This document shows, one piece after another, positions 52,230 through 63,333 of a stretch of 64,000 nt of DNA. Source of the stretch: Aquimarina sp. Aq78 (GTDB lineage: Bacteria > Bacteroidota > Bacteroidia > Flavobacteriales > Flavobacteriaceae); contig NZ_OMKA01000020.1 in assembly GCF_900299525.1 (NCBI RefSeq), forward strand, positions 248,001 through 312,000, in the 5' to 3' direction. The notes beneath the pieces were generated by a model. That model saw only the letters and a list, made by a program, of their open reading frames with translations. It was not told where the DNA came from and searched no databases. Made by a program: the position numbers and the translations under genes. Position 1 is the stretch's first letter. Each line of letters opens with the position of its first letter.

Positions 52230-53159
52230 TTAGGTGGAGCTATGTGGTAAGGTTTTATCCAGATTATTATGATCTAAAATTGTATACCCATCATCATCAT
52301 AATAAAATGCCGGAATAAATTTTTGATCTTGTTTTAAATTCTTTAATACATAAGAATGAACCTGGTGAACTTCTTGTGCAAAAGACTCATCATAATAACT
52401 AGCTAATATCAAAATTTCTCCGTTTAATTTTTGCAACTGCTCTTTACTAAATTCTTTTAACGGGCTCAATTCATCTATTGGATGTACAATAGTCCAGGTT
52501 GTAGGCAGATATGTAATCGAATTTCTTTCTAGTTTTAGGTTGTAAAAATTATTGACATATTTTTCACCTTTACTTTCCTGAGATAAAGAGAGTGTGGCTT
52601 CTATTTTAGGTCGAATCATTACATTAGCACTTCTACTCATTAATCTAAACATAATACAATCTACCCCATTATGTTTTCTAAATACCATACTGCTACTAAA
52701 TCTAATATTTGCTCTTGGTCTGGAAAACCTACCATACAACAATCCTGTGATAAATGAAAAACTTAACAACCCTATAAGTGCTTCAAAAGAAGAAATAACA
52801 CCAAAAACTAGTCCTTTTGGCGCCATTGCTCCATACCCCACAGTCGTAATAGTCTGAGCCGAAAAAAAGAAGGCATTGAGAAAATCTTTAAAAACACTTC
52901 CTGTAGGTTCTGTGATATTTGATATTCCTAAAAACGTATAGATAATAGCAAATAATGCATTAACCAAAGTATATCCCAATACTACCCATAAGAAGAATTT
53001 GGTCCAGCTAATACTGATTAAGTAATTATAACTCTCGGATAAAGAACTTGGTCTATTGATGTGTTTTATATTAAAAGAACCATCAGAATTGATAAATCGT
53101 TTAGCATGTTTATTAGAGGACTTACCTATACCTGGGTCTTTTATTTTTTTAGCCATCAC
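52230..53159 (-). CDS. Inward-rectifier-type K+ channel (Kir/KirBac)
   Basis: 309 residues. Two membrane helices (about 50-75 and 118-140) flank a pore with TITTVGYGAMAP, a GYG selectivity filter. The second half (about 150-300) is an immunoglobulin-like cytoplasmic IRK domain: RPRANIRFSSSMVFRKHNG, FRLMSRSANVMIRPK and the late YLPTTWTIVHPIDELSPL. That layout is characteristic of prokaryotic KirBac channels. It follows dapA by 17 bases. The coupling to lysine synthesis is probably only operonic. Confidence 0.92.
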   Translation of the reverse strand: MMAKKIKDPGIGKSSNKHAKRFINSDGSFNIKHINRPSSLSESYNYLISISWTKFFLWVVLGYTLVNALFAIIYTFLGISNITEPTGSVFKDFLNAFFFSAQTITTVGYGAMAPKGLVFGVISSFEALIGLLSFSFITGLLYGRFSRPRANIRFSSSMVFRKHNGVDCIMFRLMSRSANVMIRPKIEATLSLSQESKGEKYVNNFYNLKLERNSITYLPTTWTIVHPIDELSPLKEFSKEQLQKLNGEILILASYYDESFAQEVHQVHSYVLKNLKQDQKFIPAFYYDDDGYTILDHNNLDKTLPHSST

Positions 53160-53176
53160 TTCATTTTTGAAAACGA

Positions 53177-54049
53177 TTAATCCTCAACAAACTCTTCTAT
53201 TCTTTTTGCCAAATTATCTGAAACGGGTATTAATGGTAAGCGAAGATTGTCATCACATACCCCTTTTACTTTCAGGATATTTTTTACACCGGCAGGATTT
53301 CCTTCTTCAAAAGCATAACCTATAGCTGGTAATAGTGCATAAAGTTTCTCAAATGCCTTTTTTGTTTCTCCTGATAACCCTAATCGTATCATTTCTGAAA
53401 ACGATGCCGGAAATCCTTGACCAACCACACTTATTACTCCATCTCCGCCTGCTACCACAGCTGGTAATGCCAATGTATCATCACCAGAAATCACAAGAAA
53501 ATCAGATGGTTTGTTTTTAATAATCTGTAAAACCTGTGTAAAATCCCCCACTGCTTCTTTAATCCCTATTATTTTATCTAATTGAGCAAGGCGTAAGGTT
53601 GTTTCTGCTGTCATATTAGTTGCTGTTCTAGATGGAACATTATACAATATAACAGGTAAAATCGTAATATCGTTTATAGCTTTATAATGCCTATAAATAC
53701 CTTCTTGACTAGGTCTGTTATACATAGGAACAACAGAAAGAACAGCATCAAAATCAGATGAATTGATTTCTTTAATCTCATCAAGAACAGCTGATGTATT
53801 ATTTCCTCCTACTCCAATTACCAAAGGGAGTCTTTTATTATTTATCGCTACGATATGTGCTGTTAAACTCTTCTTTTCTTCTTTAGAGAGCGTAGCTGAC
53901 TCTGCAGTAGTTCCTAATACAACTAAATATTCTACGTTTCCTTCTATACAAAAATTAACTAATGATGTAACACCATCATAATCTATCGATCCATCTTTAT
54001 TAAAAGGAGTAGCTAATGCTATACCTGTTCCTCTTAGAAAATCACTCAT
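53177..54049 (-). CDS. dapA: 4-Hydroxy-tetrahydrodipicolinate synthase
   Basis: 290 residues, normal length. It condenses pyruvate with aspartate semialdehyde for lysine and peptidoglycan (meso-diaminopimelate) synthesis. Landmarks are GTGIALATPFNKDGSIDYDG, the TTAESATLS loop, PVILYNVPSRTATNM with the catalytic Tyr, the Schiff-base Lys in IIGIKEAVGDF, and GDDTLALPAVVAGGDGVIS. It begins one base after DUF6913-like gene's stop, and the Kir gene follows. Confidence 0.96.
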   Translation of the reverse strand: MSDFLRGTGIALATPFNKDGSIDYDGVTSLVNFCIEGNVEYLVVLGTTAESATLSKEEKKSLTAHIVAINNKRLPLVIGVGGNNTSAVLDEIKEINSSDFDAVLSVVPMYNRPSQEGIYRHYKAINDITILPVILYNVPSRTATNMTAETTLRLAQLDKIIGIKEAVGDFTQVLQIIKNKPSDFLVISGDDTLALPAVVAGGDGVISVVGQGFPASFSEMIRLGLSGETKKAFEKLYALLPAIGYAFEEGNPAGVKNILKVKGVCDDNLRLPLIPVSDNLAKRIEEFVED

Positions 54050-54050
54050 A

Positions 54051-54575
54051 CTATATAATCTGTAAAATTTTTAAATATTTTTCAAGCTCTGATATAAAAA
54101 GATTGGTATCATTTGTTGAAGCTCCAATAATCAAATCGTTAATTCGATTATCTACCTCTGCAAAACCAACTTTAAATTTAGCTTTAGAAGCTGCTGCTAC
54201 ATAGTTTAACTCTACAGTATTTTTTTCATAAAAATTGATCAAAACATCAAAATCCTTATCTACAAAATCTTGTAAAGATTTACTCTTTATTGCACCATTT
54301 ACCCCAAAACTCTTATCATTATAATAAGCTGCATCCTTATCATCTATAATTTCTTTCTGATCTTCTTTATAGCCTATTACTTTAAGTTCTTCTGATTTTA
54401 CACCTAATTCATTAGCAAGTTTCAACAATGAAACGATATTAATAGATTGAGTTGCATCAATAAGAACTGCAAGTGTTTTTAAATTAGAAATGTTTTGAGA
54501 TCTAGCTTCTCTTTCCCCGAGATATGCTTCGACACTTTTCTTTATTGCATTCCTTTTAAGACCTTTTAAAATCAT
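54051..54575 (-). CDS. Conserved flavobacterial protein (possibly DUF6913)
   Basis: 174 residues, no signal peptide. The opening KGLKRNAIKKSVEAYLGE is basic and amphipathic, followed by a doubly-wound-looking alternating strand/helix pattern (TLAVLIDATQSINIVSLLKL, VKSEELKVIGYKEDQKEIID, DFDVLINFYEKNTVELNYVA). It resembles a Rossmann-like fold without clear catalytic residues. I believe it is the DUF6913 family, often beside dapA. It is one base from dapA, so co-expression is nearly certain. Function unknown. Confidence 0.65.
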   Translation of the reverse strand: MILKGLKRNAIKKSVEAYLGEREARSQNISNLKTLAVLIDATQSINIVSLLKLANELGVKSEELKVIGYKEDQKEIIDDKDAAYYNDKSFGVNGAIKSKSLQDFVDKDFDVLINFYEKNTVELNYVAAASKAKFKVGFAEVDNRINDLIIGASTNDTNLFISELEKYLKILQII

Positions 54576-54597
54576 TTATTAAAAAATTAATAAGCCA

Positions 54598-54605
54598 CAA
54601 ATGTA
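54598..54605 (-). promoter_or_regulatory. Promoter candidate of the DUF6913-like/dapA/Kir unit
   Basis: Minus strand reads TACATTTG, an exact TAnnTTTG match, 22 bases before the ATG. Confidence 0.5.
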
Positions 54606-54692
54606 GCCATTTTACAAATTAAAATCATCTGGTATACTTCGAGAAAAAACAAAAACTTCACAATTAACACAACTTAATGATTTTTGTTAAAT

Positions 54693-55397
54693 CTATAAAT
54701 ATTTGTCGTCTAAACGTTTCTTTTTAACAAGTTTTGTTTCCACAAAAAAAATAGTAAAAAAGTATATCCCTGCTATTTCTACAATATTGATCAATGTAGT
54801 AAATAACCTACTATAAAAATACAATTCATTTATTGCAAGAAATGCATCTACAAATAAGGTACAGCACGAAGCTATAAAAAGATAAATTGATTTCTCATAT
54901 CGATTAGCAACATAAATAAAAAAACAAACTGTAACAAATAAAAGAAGACTTACTATTATCAATAGTACTGATTCTACAGAATTTATAATTTTTGGCAAAA
55001 CTAACCCCGTAATAGAAAAAATAAGATACCCAATCAAAAGTATACTAACTATTGCTTGAGGTGACATCAATTTATTTAGTCTTATTTCTTGTATTGATAT
55101 GAAGTTTTTTAGCAAAAGTAAGCACAAGCCATAGAACAAGGCAATTAGTATTGCAATAGTGGAAAAATATTTTACAAAGTCTAAATACACAAAAACATCG
55201 GTTACCGCAATTACAAGCATACTTAATGGAAACAAAAGATTAGTTTTTTTTACAAATCTTTGATACAAGAAGATTAATGATATAGGAACAATTGGTTTCA
55301 CATATATCAACACCCATTTATCAAAAAAAATAGCTACACATATAACGATTAAAAAAGTAAAATAGGTAAGTAAATATGTAATGTTTATTTTTTTCAA
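54693..55397 (-). CDS. YhhN-like integral membrane protein, paralogue 3 of 3
   Basis: 234 residues, about seven to eight hydrophobic helices. Relatedness to the YhhN/TMEM86 family is seen in YVKPIVPISLIFLYQRF (KP-x-x-P motif), the second-helix Asp in AVTDVFVYLDF, and the C-terminal RYEKSIYLFIASCCTLFVDA. Family members include lysoplasmalogenase, but activity cannot be inferred here. It shares the RxxKSxxxFxxxxxxxxxxD segment with the two neighbouring genes, so the three arose by tandem duplication. Of the three it keeps the Asp motif moderately and has the least similar C-terminal half. Confidence 0.65.
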   Translation of the reverse strand: MKKINITYLLTYFTFLIVICVAIFFDKWVLIYVKPIVPISLIFLYQRFVKKTNLLFPLSMLVIAVTDVFVYLDFVKYFSTIAILIALFYGLCLLLLKNFISIQEIRLNKLMSPQAIVSILLIGYLIFSITGLVLPKIINSVESVLLIIVSLLLFVTVCFFIYVANRYEKSIYLFIASCCTLFVDAFLAINELYFYSRLFTTLINIVEIAGIYFFTIFFVETKLVKKKRLDDKYL

Positions 55398-55487
55398 GGA
55401 GTTTTTAAAAGATTACAAGATTCATATATAGTATTAATTTAAGTAATATGCATTTCTGTTTTAACAGCTAATTCTTCGTTATTAAGA

Positions 55488-56183
55488 TCAAAAACCTTCA
55501 AACTCTTCAGATTTAAGAACTAATGATTTAGTTATCATATAGTGTACTAAAAAAACAAGAGCAAGCGGACTACATATTAACATAAGTACATTAAGCTCTT
55601 TAGACCGTAGATAAAATCTATCGATTAAGAACATAAAGTCGCTAAATGCAAAATTCAACATGGATAAAAAGAACCATAACGATTTTTCTGATCGAATGTT
55701 TATATAATGCATCGCTCCTACAATTAGTAAAACATAAACTAATAATAAATAGAGAAACCCTAATACTTGCATTTCTCCCATAGGGTCTTTAAGCTCCAGA
55801 TAAGCCATAAAAAATATAACTGTAAACAGAGAACTACCCAATACTAGCGTAAAGACATCTCTGCTACTATATACGAATGACTTATGATTATAATACAAGA
55901 AAAAAAACAACAAGATATAGACGACTATATGCGCCTCTATCTGAAATTTTACAACATCATCTATAGCATAAAACACACCTAACTCTTTTATAACAAAAAC
56001 CAAAAGAACAATAACTTTAAATATTCTTATTCGTTTAGAATCTACAAAATAAAGAGCGGTTATTAATACTACAAGAATTAAACTAGTGTATGTGTTTAAT
56101 AAATCATTTTGAAACACAAACCCTAATACTTGTATAATAATTAAAAAAGAAATTAAAAGCTTTAGTAGTTTTCCTCCATTCAT
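55488..56183 (-). CDS. YhhN-like integral membrane protein, paralogue 2 of 3
   Basis: 231 residues, mostly hydrophobic, with seven or more helices. The C-terminal block HYINIRSEKSLWFFLSMLN, DFMFLIDRFYLRSKELN is clearly homologous to the next paralogue (HYVNVRSTKSLWFLIAILN, DSCFALNKFYVSSLEFE). The N-terminal KP motif of YhhN proteins is not present, and the place of the second-helix Asp reads VIKELGVFYAIDD, so it may have lost enzymatic residues. It lies between the other two copies. Confidence 0.6.
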   Translation of the reverse strand: MNGGKLLKLLISFLIIIQVLGFVFQNDLLNTYTSLILVVLITALYFVDSKRIRIFKVIVLLVFVIKELGVFYAIDDVVKFQIEAHIVVYILLFFFLYYNHKSFVYSSRDVFTLVLGSSLFTVIFFMAYLELKDPMGEMQVLGFLYLLLVYVLLIVGAMHYINIRSEKSLWFFLSMLNFAFSDFMFLIDRFYLRSKELNVLMLICSPLALVFLVHYMITKSLVLKSEEFEGF

Positions 56184-56315
56184 TAATTTTAATTTGCATC
56201 CGAAAAAAAATCAACACAATTCTCTATAGGACACTTTGTTACACAATTATATAATTTTTCCCTTACACAAGATACTAAATTTTGAGATAACTTAAAATAG
56301 CCTCGAAATCCTTCC

Positions 56316-58999
<2,684 letters not shown>

Positions 59000-59128
59000 T
59001 TATATGTCTTGTTTTAATGGTCAGACAGAATACCTACCGTGTATTGGCAGATTTAATGATTAAGACTTATTCTTTATTGTTTTTAATACTTTTTAAAATC
59101 GTTTCATTCTCATTCAATTACCATGATA

Positions 59129-59719
59129 TCATGTTCTTTCTGGCTTTAACCATTTTGGCACTTGTACCGGCTTGAAGGTTCTCATTTTTTCTAATAACCT
59201 ATCTATATCATCATCAACAAGAAGCAATTCATAGTTTTCCATTTTTAAAAACCCTCTTCGTACCATGTTTTCTAACAAAGCTAACAGATCATTATAAAAC
59301 CCTGCGGTGTTTAAAAGTCCAATTGGTTTTTGATGCAAACCTAACTGAGACCATGTTATAATTTCAAACAATTCTTCTAATGTTCCGAATCCTCCAGGTA
59401 ATGTAATAAAGCCATCGCTAAGCTCCTGCATTTTCATCTTTCGTTCGTGCATATTAGCAGTAGTAATCAGCTCATACAATCCTTGATGCACTACTTCTTT
59501 TCGTTTTAGAAATTCTGGAATCACCCCTATCACTTTTCCTTTTTGCTGCATCACTCCCTGAGCAACCTTGCCCATTATCCCAATTTTTGCAGCACCATAA
59601 ACCAGCGTGATTTTTTGCTGGGCTAGTTTTTCTCCTAATAAAAATGCTTCGGCAATAACCCTGGTATCGTTTCCTTCACTGCTTCCACAAAATACACAAA
59701 TTGAATTCAGATTATTCAT
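59129..59719 (-). CDS. LOG-family protein (TIGR00730, cytokinin riboside monophosphate phosphoribohydrolase type)
   Basis: 196 residues. The Rossmann-like fold begins NSICVFCGSSEGNDTRV, and the signature PGGFGTLEELFEIITWSQLG (about 113-132) with the PGGxGTxxE catalytic motif is diagnostic. Members hydrolyse nucleoside 5'-monophosphates (AMP, cytokinin nucleotides) to base and ribose 5-phosphate. The bacterial function is purine salvage or unknown. The prmC gene lies 15 bases upstream in the same direction. Confidence 0.92.
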   Translation of the reverse strand: MNNLNSICVFCGSSEGNDTRVIAEAFLLGEKLAQQKITLVYGAAKIGIMGKVAQGVMQQKGKVIGVIPEFLKRKEVVHQGLYELITTANMHERKMKMQELSDGFITLPGGFGTLEELFEIITWSQLGLHQKPIGLLNTAGFYNDLLALLENMVRRGFLKMENYELLLVDDDIDRLLEKMRTFKPVQVPKWLKPERT

Positions 59720-59734
59720 ATCAACAGGTTTTTT

Positions 59735-60586
59735 TTAATTTAAACAAGCTCTTATCATACGTTCATTATCATATAAATCCTTACGTACCTCTACAGATTT
59801 AAATCCTTTACTCTCGATCATATTTTTGGTTTCTACACCCAAGTACTGATTAATTTCAAAATACAAACCACCATTTTCTTTTAATTTTTCTTTAGCCAAA
59901 TCTGTAATCTTTTTATAAAAGAGCAAAGGCTCATTATCAGAAACAAATAGCGCTCGTTGTGGTTCATTATCCAATACATTAGATCTCATTTCTTTCTTCT
60001 CTAATTCACGTACATAAGGCGGATTAGAAACTATGATATCAAAATCTTGAAATAGTTCTTTAACCTCTAGAATATCTGCTTTAATAAATGTTATATCTGC
60101 TTGATTTTTCTTTGCATTGTCTCTTGCAACTTGTATAGCCTGTTCTGATATGTCCATTGCATACACTTTGGCTTCAGGTATTTTTTTTGCTAAAGAAATA
60201 GCTATACAACCACTTCCTGTCCCAATATCCAATATTGTTATTGATTGTTTATCCTTTTTTTGATCTTCTATAATCCAATCCACCAACTCTTCTGTTTCTG
60301 GCCTTGGAATTAGCACATTTTCATTGACCATAAATGGTATTCCGTAAAAATAAGTTTTTCCAATTATATATTGAATAGGTTCTTGTTTTTCGAGTCGTCT
60401 TCTGGCTTTATCAAAATTTGCTTTTTCCTCAATGGTAAGTATTTTATCCAGATGCATAGCAACATCTACTCTTTTAAACCCTAAAATCTCTTCAGAAAGT
60501 ATATAAAAAAAAGATAGTATTTCTTCAGAATCATAGATTCTGGATAACGAATTTGTAAAATTAGCCCTAAGGTCTTTTATCTTCAA
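59735..60586 (-). CDS. prmC: Peptide chain release factor N(5)-glutamine methyltransferase
   Basis: 283 residues from a TTG start (minus strand; no earlier ATG in frame fits the family length). PrmC methylates the GGQ glutamine of release factors RF1 and RF2. Features are an N-terminal helical domain (1-75), RPETEELVDWIIEDQ, SAM-binding ILDIGTGSGCIAISLA (about 118-133) and the catalytic NPPY in IIVSNPPYVRELEKKEM. It follows the GNAT gene by 18 bases and precedes the LOG-family gene, so the three are likely one unit. Confidence 0.94.
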   Translation of the reverse strand: MKIKDLRANFTNSLSRIYDSEEILSFFYILSEEILGFKRVDVAMHLDKILTIEEKANFDKARRRLEKQEPIQYIIGKTYFYGIPFMVNENVLIPRPETEELVDWIIEDQKKDKQSITILDIGTGSGCIAISLAKKIPEAKVYAMDISEQAIQVARDNAKKNQADITFIKADILEVKELFQDFDIIVSNPPYVRELEKKEMRSNVLDNEPQRALFVSDNEPLLFYKKITDLAKEKLKENGGLYFEINQYLGVETKNMIESKGFKSVEVRKDLYDNERMIRACLN

Positions 60587-60604
60587 TTTGAAGTTTATTT
60601 TAGA

Positions 60605-61093
60605 TTATAAATCTTTTATCATCCATGCCTGACAACTATAATGCCCGGTATCCCCAATCGGCTCTTTCAAAGGAATAAAGCCTACTTTTTTATATAGTTT
60701 TCTGGCTGATTCCATATAAGGCATGGTTTCCAAATAACATTTGGCATATCCTTGTTCTTTTGCAAAATCAAGACATCTATTTATCATCTTATACCCAACT
60801 CCTTTGCCTCTTGCTTGTGGTAAGAAATACATTTTTTGCAGCTCGCAAATATCACCAACAACCTCTCCTTCTAATGGAGCAATACCGGCACCACCAATAA
60901 TTTTACCCTCTTCTTCGACCACATAATACTGCATTCTTGAATAGTCGTATGTTTCATACATACTATCTAAAGATTCATCTTCATAAGCAGTACCAACCTT
61001 AGGCACCCCCATTTCTATTAAAACTTCTCGTATTACTGAGGCAATTACTTTATTATCTTTTAACTGTATTGCTCGTATTTTTATATCACTCAT
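60605..61093 (-). CDS. GNAT-family N-acetyltransferase
   Basis: 162 residues. The family core is seen in MYFLPQARGKGVGYKMINRC (about 87-106), with the pyrophosphate-binding RGKGVG loop, and LETMPYMESARKLYKKVGF near the C-terminus. Substrate unknown. It is the first gene of the minus-strand unit that continues into prmC. The promoter is presumably in 61094-61130, where the minus strand shows no exact TAnnTTTG match. Confidence 0.9.
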   Translation of the reverse strand: MSDIKIRAIQLKDNKVIASVIREVLIEMGVPKVGTAYEDESLDSMYETYDYSRMQYYVVEEEGKIIGGAGIAPLEGEVVGDICELQKMYFLPQARGKGVGYKMINRCLDFAKEQGYAKCYLETMPYMESARKLYKKVGFIPLKEPIGDTGHYSCQAWMIKDL

Positions 61094-61107
61094 TATATTT
61101 AAAATAC

Positions 61108-61115
61108 TATTTTTG
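61108..61115 (+). promoter_or_regulatory. Candidate -7 element for the LEA2/ribD unit
   Basis: TATTTTTG, exact TAnnTTTG match on the plus strand within the divergent gap. The LEA2 start is 106 bases further, so the leader would be long; moderate evidence only. Confidence 0.35.
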
Positions 61116-61221
61116 TCGTATCACAAAAACGTGAACCAGAAGATTCTTCTGATCTTCGTTTGAATAAAAAATTAGCTTCTAAAAAGGTATTGAAATATAC
61201 GTTAAATCTAACAAGGAATCA

Positions 61222-61683
61222 ATGAATAAGTTTTTATTATTATCAACATTGCTTATAGGTATTACCAGTTGTTCTATTTCTAAAAAACCTAAATTCAAAT
61301 ACGTCAACAATATTGAGGTTAAAAATGTCAGTATGCGCAATATAACGCTCAAAGCAGATGCTGTTTTCAATAATCCAAATAACATAAAAGGAAAACTTTC
61401 GATAGACAGCATACACATTTTTGTTGATAACATTGATGTCGGAGCACTCTCTTCGCAAGAGTTTGATGTTCCTTCAAAAAATGAATTCGCCATTCCGCTA
61501 GAAGGAACTTTTTCACTTTCTAAAGTCTATAAAAAAAACAAAAACAGTATACTTGGCAGTGTACTAAAAGTAATCCAAAGTGATTCGCTTGATATACAAT
61601 ATAAAGGAGTAATTCGATATCATTTCGGAAATTTCTCTTATCCATACACAATTGACAAACAACAAAAGGTAAGACTAAAATAA
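61222..61683 (+). CDS. LEA2-type (WHy/DUF) lipoprotein
   Basis: 153 residues. Lipobox signal GITSC (Cys about 17). The mature part has the LEA type 2 fold: VKNVSMRNITLKADAVFNNP, NNIKGKLSIDSIHIFVDN and a repeat strand pattern ending DIQYKGVIRYHFG. LEA2 proteins occur as periplasmic or surface lipoproteins; function unknown, perhaps protection against desiccation or osmotic stress. It precedes ribD by two bases. Confidence 0.7.
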   Translation: MNKFLLLSTLLIGITSCSISKKPKFKYVNNIEVKNVSMRNITLKADAVFNNPNNIKGKLSIDSIHIFVDNIDVGALSSQEFDVPSKNEFAIPLEGTFSLSKVYKKNKNSILGSVLKVIQSDSLDIQYKGVIRYHFGNFSYPYTIDKQQKVRLK

Positions 61684-61685
61684 AA

Positions 61686-62732
61686 GTGACAATACACAAA
61701 AAATATATAAAACGATGTATCCAGTTAGCCAAAAACGGACTGGGAACGACCTACCCAAATCCTTTGGTGGGTAGTGTAATTGTGCATAACGACAGTATCA
61801 TTGGTGAAGGATGGCATTATCAATCCGGAAAACCTCATGCCGAAGTAAATGCCATTGCTTCTGTAAAAAACCATTCCCTCTTAAAAGATGCCACAATCTA
61901 TGTTAGTCTAGAACCCTGTAGCCATTTTGGAAAAACACCTCCTTGCAGTGACCTTATTATTGAAAAAGGAATAAGAAAGGTCGTTATTGGTACAATAGAT
62001 ACTTTTGCAAAAGTATCAGGCGCTGGAATTCAAAGGTTAATGAATGCTGGTTGTGATGTAACTGTTGGAGTTCTAGAAAATGAATGCTTAGCATTAAACA
62101 AAAGATTTTTTACTTTTCACAATAAAAAAAGACCATATATAATCCTAAAATGGGCAGAAACTACAGATGGTTATATTGCACCGGTTTCTACCAAAAAAAG
62201 AGAGCCTGTCTGGATTACAAATACATATTCCAGACAAATTGTGCACAAATGGCGAGCAGAAGAACAATCTATTTTGATAGGAAGCCAAACTGTTATTAAA
62301 GACAACCCTAAACTTACTATCAGAGATTGGGCTGGTCAACATCATCCTACTAGAGTCGTCATTAACAGATCAGGGAAAATCCCTAAAGATTCTGCCGTAC
62401 TGGATCAATCAGTAAAGACCATAGTGATTACTTCAGAAAAATCAAAAAAAGACAATAGCAATACTCTTATTTACGAAGTTGTCGATTCACAAGAGAATCT
62501 TACCAAAGAAATATGTGACATTCTCTATAAACACAGCATCCAATCAGTGATCATAGAAGGAGGTTCTTATACATTACAATCCTTTATTGATAAAAATCTC
62601 TGGGATGAGGCGAGGGTTTTTGAAGGAAATACTACTTTTGGAACCGGAATAAAAGCCCCCACACATAAAGGAAATCTAATTTCTGAACAAAAAATCATGA
62701 CAGACACCCTAAAGATATATCAAAATGATTAA
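61686..62732 (+). CDS. ribD: Bifunctional riboflavin biosynthesis protein RibD
   Basis: 348 residues from a GTG start two bases after the LEA2 stop. The N-terminal deaminase (about 1-150) carries HAEVNAI (zinc His and catalytic Glu) and PCSHFGKTPPCSDLI (two zinc Cys). The C-terminal reductase (about 155-348) has RPYIILKWAETTDGYIA, NDNP-type and VIIEGGSYTLQSF substrate motifs. It converts the pyrimidine product of GTP cyclohydrolase II toward riboflavin. The end overlaps the HAD gene by eight bases. No riboswitch is evident upstream. Confidence 0.95.
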   Translation: MTIHKKYIKRCIQLAKNGLGTTYPNPLVGSVIVHNDSIIGEGWHYQSGKPHAEVNAIASVKNHSLLKDATIYVSLEPCSHFGKTPPCSDLIIEKGIRKVVIGTIDTFAKVSGAGIQRLMNAGCDVTVGVLENECLALNKRFFTFHNKKRPYIILKWAETTDGYIAPVSTKKREPVWITNTYSRQIVHKWRAEEQSILIGSQTVIKDNPKLTIRDWAGQHHPTRVVINRSGKIPKDSAVLDQSVKTIVITSEKSKKDNSNTLIYEVVDSQENLTKEICDILYKHSIQSVIIEGGSYTLQSFIDKNLWDEARVFEGNTTFGTGIKAPTHKGNLISEQKIMTDTLKIYQND

Positions 62733-63333
62733 AACTATAATTTTTGATTTTGGAGACGTCTTTATCAATTTAGACAAACCCGCAACAGAAAGAGAATTAT
62801 ACAATCTTAAAAATGAAAAGCTCACTACAGAGATACGAGAGCTTAATATTTTATATGAAGCAGGCAAGATTACTACAAAAGAGCTTATAGAAAGCTTTCA
62901 GAAGTTTATTCCTGAAGCTTCAGAGAAGCAACTTACTAATGCCTGGAATGCTCTTTTACTGGATTTCCCTAAACATCGCCTAGAATTCATTCAAAAACTA
63001 GCTTCAGAACAACGTTATAAACTGATCTTACTTAGTAATAACAATGAATTACACATTAATTGGATCAAAAAACATATTAGCTTTTTCCCTGCTTTCAAAT
63101 CATGCTTTGATGCTTTTTACCTCTCTCATGAAATCAATTTACGAAAGCCAGAACCTTATATTTTTGAATTTGTTCTGAAACAACATCAATTAAACCCAAG
63201 CGAAACCCTTTTTATTGATGACACAAAGGACAATACAGACACTGCTGCTGCACTGGGAATGCATATCTGGAACAACAATCCTGTAACCGAAGATGTTACA
63301 GATTTATTTACCATAAAATCTGATTTATTTTGA
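62725..63333 (+). CDS. HAD-superfamily hydrolase
   Basis: 202 residues. Motif I is IIFDFGDVFINLD (Asp-x-x-Asp), motif II has ILLSNNNE, motif III KPEPYIFEFVLK, and motif IV TLFIDDTKDNTDTAAALG (Asp pair). The YihX/epoxide hydrolase-like layout suggests a sugar or nucleotide phosphatase; the substrate is unknown, though a FMN or pyrimidine phosphatase would fit the overlap with ribD, since the dephosphorylation step of riboflavin synthesis lacks a dedicated enzyme in many bacteria. Overlaps ribD by eight bases and the next gene by four. Confidence 0.87.
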   Translation: MIKTIIFDFGDVFINLDKPATERELYNLKNEKLTTEIRELNILYEAGKITTKELIESFQKFIPEASEKQLTNAWNALLLDFPKHRLEFIQKLASEQRYKLILLSNNNELHINWIKKHISFFPAFKSCFDAFYLSHEINLRKPEPYIFEFVLKQHQLNPSETLFIDDTKDNTDTAAALGMHIWNNNPVTEDVTDLFTIKSDLF